NCBI GenBank assembly: GCA_049115575.1
Contig: JAGDZU010000001.1
Span: 682,001 to 746,000 of the forward strand
DNA: 64,000 bases
Source of the DNA: JAHEKB01 sp049115575
GTDB taxonomy: Bacteria > Bacteroidota > Bacteroidia > NS11-12g > UBA9320
Direction: 5' to 3'
How positions within the stretch are numbered: position 1 is the first letter of the stretch; each line of letters begins with the position of its first letter. Under the pieces are notes generated by a model. It did not search any database. It was given only the letters and a program-made list of their open reading frames with translations, and was not told the origin of the DNA. Of this stretch, positions 44,701-51,974 are shown one piece after another. The position numbers were made by a program, and so were the translations under genes.

Positions 44701-45317
44701 TATGGATGTACCAGTTCATAGCTCAATTCATCTCCATCTGGATCATAAGCGGAAAAATCAAATGTGGTGGTATCTCTAGCACACATATAAGGGCTAGGCA
44801 CGCCAGAAAATACAGGTGAACTGTTTTCGTAGAGATTATCTGGAATGAAGCAATAGTAGGTTTGACCTTGGAAAGGAGTTCCGTTTCCATTGTCTGGAAT
44901 ATTCGTCTGCTGATTTCTGCAACAGCGTGCAAATGTGAGGTGATAGCCCACAGATGATGGGGGTAAATCTATATTCCCCTCATACAAACCGTATTCTATA
45001 CAGACGTTCTCTTTGTAGAAATCACAAGTGGCGGTTCCTGGTGGATTTACATATTTTTTCACCAATAGCTTAAAGGTGGCTATGGTGTAGCGGTCGTTGT
45101 CATTATTGTTGATATAGACACCGAGATCAATCTCATCGTCAAGTTCAACATTACTCTGAAAACAATCCCTGTAGAGGTTTAAGGTGATCTTATATCGCAG
45201 ATTGCCATTTGGTAAGGTGGCCAAATATTCATAGTTCATATACCCACCAACAAGGTGTGTGGCTTCTGATTGGAAAGCCGTAAAAATCAGGGCCGATATA
45301 AAAAATAATTTCCTCAG
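41733..45317 (-). CDS. PKD-like repeat adhesin with T9SS type B sorting domain
   Basis: A giant secreted protein of about 1194 residues. The signal peptide MRKLFFISALIFTAF ends near QSEA. The mature part starts THLVGGYMNYEY, followed by a string of Ig/PKD-like beta domains with many paired cysteines (VCxxE and YEWAIDG-type repeats about every 90-95 residues). The C-terminal CHU_C-type (type B) domain begins IYVPSAFTPNNDNLND and has YNRWGERIYEG. It is expected on the cell surface via T9SS, in adhesion or gliding. No ATG, GTG or TTG fits downstream of the promoter; CTG at 45317 is the best start. Confidence 0.85.
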   Translation of the reverse strand: MRKLFFISALIFTAFQSEATHLVGGYMNYEYLATLPNGNLRYKITLNLYRDCFQSNVELDDEIDLGVYINNNDNDRYTIATFKLLVKKYVNPPGTATCDFYKENVCIEYGLYEGNIDLPPSSVGYHLTFARCCRNQQTNIPDNGNGTPFQGQTYYCFIPDNLYENSSPVFSGVPSPYMCARDTTTFDFSAYDPDGDELSYELVHPYVGASLTNSVPTPPDNFTGIPLVAFNAGYTYLKPFGTSNGSISTVNSITGLTTFMAPASGSYIVAIEVTEKRNGVVLSKVRMDLQILVLNCPPNDRPQINAPDGQSFIIEEGETLCFDVTASDPDGDLVTFDVKGPIYDGSNNYNGPRATFTADDGKTNASGEFCWTPDCDQDRPEPYVIRITAADDGCPPKFNTLDFTINVTPFVGSDSIEGPREVCRYNQYNYTAVNGQANSTFDWEVDDGYIVGTDDGSTITVYWDGAGPGKIRMTEISQYGCPGDEVEIDVSIVNSPPLPVITGKDTVCELEAGLNYQVGSNAGSTYEWWAFNATISAQNQNQITIGTYNPPFFTLRAVETNSVGCPSDTATFEVYVSAPDPAVIGPQTVCPNASNVAYISLMNFGSTYSWSVTGGTIASGVGTNEIRVDWGNSGVGTVSVQETNRHGCVSNTNVIIVNKTYVLIANPIFGPNSVCENEIASYETLEINGSVYNWDITGGTQLSGDSSYMIDIQWGAPGAARVGVQEKAWDPVNSLECLSPFTYLDVTINPKPIANEIVGIYELCQFEDSITYWIDGYPDSDYEWAIDGDTNNIVGQGKQVIKIFWDQAGSFVLSVRETTAAGCQGVLIDSVVVVHPKPNTSPISGPVTICPEDALGKVYSVNGFPTSTYNWALGGENSFSGQRSSSVTVDWETTIPNGYLQVVEVSQYGCLGDTQELLVDIDRLNIDLRFISVGTPDNRMIIDWQLEELSSASDFTIQRRDAGTIAWTDVITVAGGVFNYTELDINTDANAFDYRVISTNSCGTLISSEIHTSILLQGYQDENFNINIAFSDYQGWDNGVLRYEIVESINNGPFTQTGLSPLPRENTLILNNVEEFKKCYRVIAYELDGERTNSWSNEVCFTFEPTIYVPSAFTPNNDNLNDAFGIVGLAVKDVTIEIYNRWGERIYEGFNLDDKWDATYLGKAVPMGTYLYLIKYSDFEDKIYQRSGTINLIR

Positions 45318-45338
45318 GATTAAACGTAGTTTAAAGTA

Positions 45339-45346
45339 CAAAGATA
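45339..45346 (-). promoter_or_regulatory. -7 box TATCTTTG for the adhesin gene
   Basis: The minus strand reads TATCTTTG, an exact -7 match, 21 bases before the proposed CTG start. An in-frame TTG at 45341 lies inside the box, so it cannot be the start if this promoter is used. Confidence 0.6.
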
Positions 45347-45399
45347 GCTACCTCACAGGGTAAACGTTTGATAATACAGGAAAGTTGCGTACAGAAATA

Positions 45400-46644
45400 T
45401 CAGATTTGTGTAATGTATAGGGCGAATTGATAAAGGGTATCAAAATGCATGTCTTGATTATCAAAATCGAATTGGGGATTTGAAATCCTCACCTTTAGGG
45501 CCCCAATCTTTGAAGCCAATTCCATATCACCAGGTGAATCGCCAACCATTACACTTTTAGAAAGCTCCATGTTTTGGTACATTTTTGCCTTCTCAATCAT
45601 ACCTGTTTTCGGCTTGCGCCAAGGGTGATTATCTGCTCTGAGATAAGGCGCATAGAACACTTGATTAAACCAGGTTACATTATTGTTTTTCAATGTCTTA
45701 TACATCTTTAGATGTACATCTTCTAAATCATTCACGGTCATTAACTGGCGATCTATTCCTTGTTGATTAGTGACCACATAGATGCGTTTAAACGTTTGAT
45801 TTAATAGTTGTATAGCTTCCAAAGCGTTTTCCGTTAATTCAAATTCATCGGTATTCTTTACATAATCATCTACCCTTGGAGCATTGATGACTCCGTCTCT
45901 ATCTAAAAACAAGGTGTATTCAGACCAATTGAATTCACTTGTTTTTGTCTGAAACAATTCCTGAGCTTTTTCATAATCCTCTGGAATACCAATATCTATA
46001 AATAACCCGGCACTGATAAATGAGCCAAATTGAAGATTGCCCACATGTTTCTCAAGAATATCTTGTTCAAATGAACATTTATCTTCTTCTGGAAAATGCT
46101 CTAATAGTTCTTTCTGAGCTATATACACTCCCCCATTAATAAATGCAGCTGGACTTTTTGGGTTCTTCTCCTTGAAATAAATGATTCTGCCACTTGGTGG
46201 CATAGTAATTACTGTACCATAACGAGCTGGTTTGTTTATATACTTCAAAGCCAATGAAAGTGTGTTACCTTCTTCTATATGGCTATTGAGCATGGCTTGT
46301 ATATCTACTTGGAAATAGGTGTCGCCATTGAGTATTAATACTTGCTCGGTTTCAGCTTTCTGTAGAGCTAGTTTAATTCCTCCTCCAGTTCCCAAAGGTT
46401 GGTCCTCCACTGCATACAACACTCTTTTCCCCTCATATTCATCTCCAATATATTCCTTGATTACCTCATGTTTATAACCCACCGAAAAAATGATGTTGTT
46501 AACCAAAGTCAAATCAAGACTTTTAAGAATGTAGTGTATAAATGGAGAATCACATACAGGCGCCATGGGTTTAGGAACATCTGCAACTACGGATTGCAAA
46601 CGTGTACCGAGTCCTCCGGCCAATATGATAACATCTAGCTTCAA
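45400..46644 (-). CDS. HddC-GmhB fusion: heptose-1-P guanylyltransferase and heptose bisphosphate phosphatase
   Basis: A 414-residue two-domain enzyme. Residues 1-235 form a nucleotidyltransferase (LAGGLGTRLQ, then VPKPMAPV), fitting D-glycero-alpha-D-manno-heptose-1-phosphate guanylyltransferase (HddC). Residues 240-414 form a HAD-IIIA phosphatase with nucleophile LDRDGVIN (D248, D250) and GDSPGDM, fitting GmhB. The cysteines that bind zinc in E. coli GmhB are absent from the APYLRADNHPWRKPKTGM loop. With the hddA gene upstream it supplies GDP-heptose for surface glycans. The TTG start overlaps the hddA stop (TTGA). Confidence 0.85.
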   Translation of the reverse strand: MKLDVIILAGGLGTRLQSVVADVPKPMAPVCDSPFIHYILKSLDLTLVNNIIFSVGYKHEVIKEYIGDEYEGKRVLYAVEDQPLGTGGGIKLALQKAETEQVLILNGDTYFQVDIQAMLNSHIEEGNTLSLALKYINKPARYGTVITMPPSGRIIYFKEKNPKSPAAFINGGVYIAQKELLEHFPEEDKCSFEQDILEKHVGNLQFGSFISAGLFIDIGIPEDYEKAQELFQTKTSEFNWSEYTLFLDRDGVINAPRVDDYVKNTDEFELTENALEAIQLLNQTFKRIYVVTNQQGIDRQLMTVNDLEDVHLKMYKTLKNNNVTWFNQVFYAPYLRADNHPWRKPKTGMIEKAKMYQNMELSKSVMVGDSPGDMELASKIGALKVRISNPQFDFDNQDMHFDTLYQFALYITQI

Positions 46645-47669
46645 TCCTTAACGGTATAGGTGTACAATCCTTGTAGGGTAAACAAATAAGGCTGATGATG
46701 CATGCCTTGTTCCGCCAGTTTTGCAATGAGTTCATGGCGTGTATTCGCCGGGCAATAGAAAAAGAAGAATCCTCCTCCCCCTGCTCCTGATATTTTACCC
46801 CCGGTGGCTCCGCTTTTCATAGCTAATTCATAGAGCTGGTCTATTTCCGGATTACTGATTCCTGAAGCCATTTTCTTCTTCCACTCCCATCCATAATGGA
46901 GTATTTCGCCTATAGAGTCCACATTTCCTTTGAGCAGTGCCTCTTTCATTCTCACACTTTGCTCTTTGAGCTTGTGAGTGGCTTCTATAGCATCTGTATT
47001 GCTCTCTTTAATGTTTTGAGTTTGCTTTTCAATGATTCGCGCCGATTCACGACTAGTGCCGGTATAAAAGAGCACTAGATTGTGTTCGAGCTCCACTGCA
47101 TATTTCCTTTTGATTCGCAAAGGATTCACTATTACTTTATCATCTTTATAGAATTCCATAAAGTTGAATCCACCAAAAGTGGCAGCATATTGGTCTTGTC
47201 TTCCTCCAGCCAAGGCTAAATCCACCCTTTCTATTTCGTAAGCCAGGTGTGCTATATCATATTCCCCTAACGGAAGTTTAAGCCACTCCACAAAAGCTCC
47301 GATTACCGCTACCACCAATGTGCTTGAAGATCCAAGCCCAGAACCAGGAGGAGCATCTACACTGGTACTTAACCTAAATGAAAGTGCGCCTGTATTAAAG
47401 TCTCGGACTATTCTGTTATATACCCCTTTTAGTAAAGGTAAAGTCTCATCAATTACCAATTGCTCTGAACTGTCCAGCTCTTCGCAAAGACCTAAATCAA
47501 ATGTTTCTAATTCAATTTTATTGTTGTCTAAAGGAATAATGGTGGCATGAGCATGCATGTTTATAGTAGCATTTAGGATAGACCCACCAAAAGTGTCGGC
47601 ATAGGGACTCACATCTGTACCACCTCCAGCTAAACCAATTCGCAAAGGAGCTTTGCTTCTAATAATCAT
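46641..47669 (-). CDS. hddA: D-glycero-alpha-D-manno-heptose 7-phosphate kinase (GHMP kinase)
   Basis: GHMP-family kinase of 342 residues. The N-terminal RSKAPLRIGLAGGGTDVSPY is the sugar-kinase signature of HddA-like enzymes, PPGSGLGSSSTLVV is the ATP loop, and the C-terminal GATGGKISGAGGGGFFFFYC closes the site. It makes heptose 1,7-bisphosphate, which the GmhB half of the next gene would dephosphorylate before guanylyl transfer. The isomerase gmhA is not in the window. The ATG at 47669 is used. Confidence 0.87.
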   Translation of the reverse strand: MIIRSKAPLRIGLAGGGTDVSPYADTFGGSILNATINMHAHATIIPLDNNKIELETFDLGLCEELDSSEQLVIDETLPLLKGVYNRIVRDFNTGALSFRLSTSVDAPPGSGLGSSSTLVVAVIGAFVEWLKLPLGEYDIAHLAYEIERVDLALAGGRQDQYAATFGGFNFMEFYKDDKVIVNPLRIKRKYAVELEHNLVLFYTGTSRESARIIEKQTQNIKESNTDAIEATHKLKEQSVRMKEALLKGNVDSIGEILHYGWEWKKKMASGISNPEIDQLYELAMKSGATGGKISGAGGGGFFFFYCPANTRHELIAKLAEQGMHHQPYLFTLQGLYTYTVKD

Positions 47670-47699
47670 CAAAGCAAATTAAGTGCTTATTCGGGAAAC

Positions 47700-47845
47700 A
47701 GCACAACAATAGCTGTAAACTGGAATCCGGAACTGGAAAAGCCATGTTTAATTGTTAATGCTTAATGATTAATGGCTTGCTCTGGTTCTTGAGAGTTTGG
47801 CTCTTGGTTCTTAACCCATGTTTGCGGTTTTCAACTTGCGGTTTA
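47700..47845. repeat. intergenic low-complexity repeat-like sequence
   Basis: Non-coding stretch between hddA and the thioredoxin-like gene. It contains GGAATCCGGAAC (47722-47733), then an AT-rich run of TTAAT and TAATG words, then GGTTCTTGAGAGTTTGGCTC-type T/G-rich words. A similar arrangement occurs near 29620-29730, suggesting a dispersed intergenic repeat. Confidence 0.45.
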
Positions 47846-47848
47846 TTG

Positions 47849-48256
47849 CTATTCGTACTTTAAGAGAGCGGTAGTAATCTGTTCAACTGTATGGCCTTTA
47901 CCTGTGAGTCTTTCTTTTTCAACACCATCTTTAAAGATAATCTGTGTTGGAAAGCCTGGAACATTGTTGTTCTGAGTAATTTCTTTATTGTCTTCGTATT
48001 CAATTTCTATGAATTTAACAAAGTCTAGTTGTGGATCCGCATCGGCAGCTTCAATTGCCGGCCTTTGCTCTTCACAATTGTGACACCATGAAGCGTGAAA
48101 AAATGCTAGTGTAACACCAGAGGCAATAATCTCTTCAAAGGTTTGATTTGAATTGACATCTTCAAAATCATTCATTGAAGTATCAACCAATTCTTTTTTG
48201 CAGGAGCTAAATGCAACCGCACTGATCATGATAAGAATAAGGAGCTTTAATTTCAT
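47849..48256 (-). CDS. thioredoxin-like lipoprotein
   Basis: A 135-residue lipoprotein with lipobox FSSC near residue 19, then a thioredoxin fold with active site SWCHNC near residue 57 and the cis-proline loop VPGFPTQIIF. The CHNC dipeptide is unusual for classical thioredoxins. It probably acts as a periplasm-side thiol reductase or oxidase. It appears to be a single-gene unit. Confidence 0.88.
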   Translation of the reverse strand: MKLKLLILIMISAVAFSSCKKELVDTSMNDFEDVNSNQTFEEIIASGVTLAFFHASWCHNCEEQRPAIEAADADPQLDFVKFIEIEYEDNKEITQNNNVPGFPTQIIFKDGVEKERLTGKGHTVEQITTALLKYE

Positions 48257-48360
48257 AGTTATAAAAACGAAGTTGGTTCTAATTTCTTACAAAGAAATAT
48301 CATTCAGAATTCAACATTAAAGATTTAAGGAAATTTAGATGTCATATTTAGTGAAACTTC

Positions 48361-48368
48361 TATTTTTG
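48361..48368 (+). promoter_or_regulatory. -7 box TATTTTTG for tRNA-Met/Ile2
   Basis: Identical to the boxes before tRNA-Cys and the tRNA-Ser cluster; it ends 11 bases before the tRNA 5' end. Confidence 0.65.
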
Positions 48369-48379
48369 CAGCCCATTTT

Positions 48380-48453
48380 GGCGAGATAGCTCAGCTGGCT
48401 AGAGCGTACGACTCATAATCGTGAGGTCGAGAGTTCGAGTCTCTCTCTCGCTA
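48380..48453 (+). tRNA. tRNA with CAT anticodon (Met or Ile2)
   Basis: A 74-base cloverleaf. The acceptor GGCGAGA pairs with TCTCGCT, the anticodon loop CTCATAA gives CAT, and the discriminator is A73; CCA is not encoded. It lacks initiator features. Elongator Met and lysidine-modified Ile2 cannot be separated with confidence by eye: the CGACTCATAATCG stem-loop resembles E. coli Ile2, while the rest resembles Bacteroidota Met. Confidence 0.93.
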
Positions 48454-48457
48454 CTAT

Positions 48458-48487
48458 AAAAACCGCACTGAAAAGTGCGGTTTTTTT
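48458..48487 (+). terminator. tRNA-Met/Ile2 terminator
   Basis: Stem ACCGCACT/AGTGCGGT (48462-48469 and 48474-48481) with a GAAA loop and a run of seven T, a few bases after the tRNA. Confidence 0.92.
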
Positions 48488-48489
48488 AT

Positions 48490-48696
48490 GTGCAAAAATC
48501 TACCAAGCTTGAGTTGGTCTTTGAAAATAAAAAAAGTGAACACGTAGGGGTATGGACTTGGGTACAGGGCTCATTTCAGAAGGACGACTGGAACACAGTG
48601 GAAGAAATCAATCTGCTTCCCGATACAATCTTTGGACTAGAACAACAAGTCTTCTTGGCTCTATGCCATTTTTGTCTTACCAAATTGATTGAATAA
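48490..48696 (+). CDS. possible 68-residue small protein
   Basis: An open frame from a GTG right after the tRNA terminator. The product is aromatic and amphipathic (VGVWTWVQGSFQKDDW, then INLLPDTIFGLEQQVFLALC), which looks more protein-like than a chance frame. No family recognised, no clear promoter after the terminator. It could equally be the end of a larger, lost gene. Confidence 0.35.
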   Translation: MQKSTKLELVFENKKSEHVGVWTWVQGSFQKDDWNTVEEINLLPDTIFGLEQQVFLALCHFCLTKLIE

Positions 48697-48849
48697 AGGA
48701 TCGATTATTTCTCTGGATATTTTAAGCATGTACTACATGGATTGAGAAGGTCGGATCAATTTGCCTAATGAGTCTTCATCACGATTTCTTGATAGCACTT
48801 AGATGGTGTACTAATCGGAAATGTCCATATGTCCATGCCAAACTTTACC

Positions 48850-48857
48850 TAACTTTG
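48850..48857 (+). promoter_or_regulatory. -7 box TAACTTTG for the 593-residue gene
   Basis: An exact TAnnTTTG match ending 7 bases before the ATG at 48865, again implying a very short leader. Confidence 0.65.
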
Positions 48858-48864
48858 TTAGGCT

Positions 48865-50646
48865 ATGAGACCCAAACTATTGCTGCTAGGCCTTGTATTC
48901 TGCATTCAATCCATGGCCATACCCTCCAGCACGAGAATGCTGAAGTATCTGGGTAAGAGTAAATACCAAGAAAGTTTCACAGAATCATATAACCAAATCT
49001 GGGAAGCCCACATAAAGGACCCCATGGGGATGTATTATCCTCCCAATGTGCTTCTCTTTGATGGTGCGCAGTTCAAGTTCGACAACCACCAGCGTCTGAT
49101 CGAGATCAAATACACAAAAAATATGCCCTTTGGGGTGAGTCATAAAACACCTAAACTGTTGGCGAATTTTAAATTTTGGTTGCACCGGGTCGACAAGACG
49201 ACCGGAGAGACTCCAAAAGGCTATATAGTAGAATCACGCTTCTACAAGAAGAAAGTTGAAGAATTAACAGTGACCATAACGGATGAGTTGATGACTAAAC
49301 GTTCAAGTGGGGAGTACACCTATTTGAATTATGAATTTGCCGATTACAAAACATTGTCTCGAGTGCTTGAAGGCGGCGTAGGTGAAGGATTTGGCTATTT
49401 GGCTGGATCTAAAGGAAAATGTGTCTCCGGTGATTGTAAAAACGGAATGGGAACTATGAAATTTGATCAGGCATCTTATCTAGGGCCTGCAACTTTTGAA
49501 GGTTCTTTCAATTCAGGAGAGCCTGTGAGAGGTCGAGTCGTTCTTCAATCCGCGGAGTACGGCAAGATTGAACTCGTCAACATCGGCGTGGAAGATGGGC
49601 TCCTGGCCGGTACTACAGAGGCCATTTTAAGCAATGGTGACCGTCCTCTTTTTTACTATTCCTATGGAAATGTTGTTGCCGTGGAAAACCTCGATCGTGG
49701 AGAGTACGTTTACTCTGGAAGTGTCACTGGTAGCTTAAGGCCAAAGCATGGTGGCCTGAAATCCAAATATGTCTTTGACCGGGGTCATACGGTATGGGTG
49801 AGCAAGAATAATAACGGACAGCTCAGCGGTATCATTGAATATCCTACAGGTTTTCGCTATGAAGGGCTGATCAATCCATCTTTTCAATGCCATGGTTACG
49901 GCTCTCTATACGACGGTAATGGTGGTAAGCTCACAAGCACATTTGCTTTTAATGCCACTTCAAGTAATTATTGGACATTCGATAACGGTGTATGGAGAAG
50001 AGCCTCTGCAGACCCCTTCATAGGATACTCGGGATCTGTGAAGACCTACTTTGAGACCTGGTATTCCAAATACACCATAGCCGGTGAATTCTACAGAAAC
50101 AAACCCACAGGCTATCACAGGGTGACTGAAGAAACTACGGGAGACATAGTGGCATCTGCCACCTACGAAAATGGAAAGTTGGTAAAAGGAGACGCTCTAT
50201 ATGAGGGAGATCAAAACATTATAGATGAGCTTATCGAGGCGGATGATGAGATCGAGCGTGAATTTTCCAAATACATCGCACAGTTAGTTGAAGACAGCAG
50301 GAATCAAGGTGAGAACGTATTATATTCCACCATGACCTACTTGTACAACAACGAAACAAAAAAGGTAGATTTTAATGATCTGAAAGAGCGTGACTTACAC
50401 TTCCTTATTTATGACCCACACAGCAACGCAGACAGCTACACGCTAAAAGTTAGTGCTTCTCTTGGTTTGTTCGATGTTTCCGATTATGATGACATAATAT
50501 TGAAACGAGACCTGGTTACACCAGAATTCTATACTAGTTCCAACGGTATTAACACCACTAGATTCGACGATGTCTCACTAGAGGTCTCTCCCAGCGGAGC
50601 CGGGAAGAATAAATTCAAATCTGCAATCATAGTGCTGATAGATTAG
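48865..50646 (+). CDS. large secreted protein with MORN-like strands, unknown function
   Basis: A 593-residue exported protein with signal peptide LLLLGLVFCIQSMA. The middle (about 170-400) has glycine- and tyrosine-rich strands such as KNGMGTMKFDQASYLG, FEGSFNSGEPVRG and YPTGFRYEGLINP that resemble divergent MORN repeats. The C-terminal 150 residues are acidic and show no known domain; there is no T9SS tail. By eye the gene is richer in G and C, with more CG-containing codons, than its neighbours, which hints at transfer. Confidence 0.7.
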   Translation: MRPKLLLLGLVFCIQSMAIPSSTRMLKYLGKSKYQESFTESYNQIWEAHIKDPMGMYYPPNVLLFDGAQFKFDNHQRLIEIKYTKNMPFGVSHKTPKLLANFKFWLHRVDKTTGETPKGYIVESRFYKKKVEELTVTITDELMTKRSSGEYTYLNYEFADYKTLSRVLEGGVGEGFGYLAGSKGKCVSGDCKNGMGTMKFDQASYLGPATFEGSFNSGEPVRGRVVLQSAEYGKIELVNIGVEDGLLAGTTEAILSNGDRPLFYYSYGNVVAVENLDRGEYVYSGSVTGSLRPKHGGLKSKYVFDRGHTVWVSKNNNGQLSGIIEYPTGFRYEGLINPSFQCHGYGSLYDGNGGKLTSTFAFNATSSNYWTFDNGVWRRASADPFIGYSGSVKTYFETWYSKYTIAGEFYRNKPTGYHRVTEETTGDIVASATYENGKLVKGDALYEGDQNIIDELIEADDEIEREFSKYIAQLVEDSRNQGENVLYSTMTYLYNNETKKVDFNDLKERDLHFLIYDPHSNADSYTLKVSASLGLFDVSDYDDIILKRDLVTPEFYTSSNGINTTRFDDVSLEVSPSGAGKNKFKSAIIVLID

Positions 50647-50676
50647 TGATAACAATGTTTAACATAAAGCTAGGCT

Positions 50677-50702
50677 TTTGAAATTGAATATACAATTTCA
50701 AA
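50677..50702. terminator. AT-rich hairpin after the 593-residue gene
   Basis: A perfect 10-bp inverted repeat TTTGAAATTG/CAATTTCAAA with a 6-base loop, 31 bp after the stop. There is no T-run, so termination is only possible. Confidence 0.35.
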
Positions 50703-50857
50703 TAAAGATGTGACCAAACTGCATAGCCGTTTAATCACCCTATCTTACTTGCCTACTTAATAAAATGATCCAAGTAAAAGAAATAAATCACCTCTGAAGT
50801 CCTTTTCAAAGCTGCACCCCCACATTTACCTTATGCAGATTTGAGGTATTAAACTAT

Positions 50858-51364
50858 ATGAAGCCCCTCCTATTTCTTACTTTATGCATACTTCATTTAA
50901 ACAGCCTTGGGCAATCTCCTTATAAGCTACAGTTGAAAGGCATCGGTCCATTGGATATAGGCCAATTTAACATTCAGTTCACAAGAGACACAGGATTCAC
51001 AGAAGTGTTTAATGAATTGTATTATACCATATTTCATATAGATGAAAACAAGACAATAACATCAATATACCCACACTTAGAACTTAGTAGTGACTGGATA
51101 AATGGATACATAAACTCAACTTCTCAAGATACTTTTACTCATCCCAACACTACATTGCAAATTGCACCAAGCAATAGTACTCACACTTTTATTACAGTAT
51201 TTTGTGAAGAACCTGTTTGGGTGATTGATGAAGAATATTTAACTAGAGGTGTTGGCGGGAGACCACCTTATTTGTACTCAGAAGAATTATTAGACATCAT
51301 CACAGGCAATCCAAATAAAGCTTTAGGTTTACTCTTTTTTACATCCACCACTTTTACATATTAG
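50858..51364 (+). CDS. small exported protein of unknown function
   Basis: A 168-residue protein with a signal peptide ending near SLGQ. The mature part starts SPYKLQLKGIG and looks beta-rich, with many Thr and Ser; no domain recognised and no sorting tail. A near match to the -7 box, CAGATTTG (50836-50843), lies 14 bases before the ATG. The A+T-rich composition matches the window and differs from the gene before it. Confidence 0.6.
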   Translation: MKPLLFLTLCILHLNSLGQSPYKLQLKGIGPLDIGQFNIQFTRDTGFTEVFNELYYTIFHIDENKTITSIYPHLELSSDWINGYINSTSQDTFTHPNTTLQIAPSNSTHTFITVFCEEPVWVIDEEYLTRGVGGRPPYLYSEELLDIITGNPNKALGLLFFTSTTFTY

Positions 51365-51442
51365 ATTGTTGAAGTCAAGTGGTTTGGATTCACATTAGCC
51401 AGCTGCTCCATGGTCAATTAAAGAATATCTCTAAGGAAAGTT

Positions 51443-51760
51443 CTATTCCTTTTTTATGGAGCCTTTATGGCTTATAAGCCAAAGTACAATAAACAGTATG
51501 CCTGGAATCATCACCACCGGATGATAAAATCCGGATATAATAATGGCTGCAGTTGCAATCACACCGCCAAACAACTCCCATTTGTAAGCAATCAATAAGC
51601 CAAAAAGTAATCCAAAACTTAATACATGTGTTCTCCAATCATCCTCTATCTGCTCACCAAGTCCATTCATTTTTCCTATTAAAGAAATCAAAATAATTAA
51701 AATTACAATTGCCCCTGAAATCCAAGAAATCCATCGCAAAATTTTAGTAAATGCCTCCAT
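51443..51760 (-). CDS. small membrane protein of unknown function
   Basis: A 105-residue protein with about three or four membrane helices: residues 8-28, 46-62, then a pair near 64-95. It ends in a basic KGSIKKE tail. It resembles generic small inner-membrane DUF proteins of Bacteroidota; no motif indicates a function. It stands alone between two plus-strand genes. Confidence 0.65.
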   Translation of the reverse strand: MEAFTKILRWISWISGAIVILIILISLIGKMNGLGEQIEDDWRTHVLSFGLLFGLLIAYKWELFGGVIATAAIIISGFYHPVVMIPGILFIVLWLISHKGSIKKE

Positions 51761-51963
51761 GATTCAAAAAAGCTAGTTGTGAAAGATAAGATAAATAAAA
51801 GACAATCATAAACCAATGCAGTGTGATTCCTGTTATTGGGCATCTGATATCGCTGTGTTGATTTCTATCATATTCTACAAAATATGGCTGAACAAAGCTT
51901 AATTAATGGATAGCGTTATTGATAATAAATTCTACTCTCTATGATTGACATAAGCTAAACACT

Positions 51964-51971
51964 TACCTTTG
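51964..51971 (+). promoter_or_regulatory. -7 box TACCTTTG, leaderless start likely
   Basis: An exact TAnnTTTG match ending only 3 bases before the ATG at 51975, so transcription should begin at or very near the start codon. Confidence 0.6.
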
Positions 51972-51974
51972 GCT

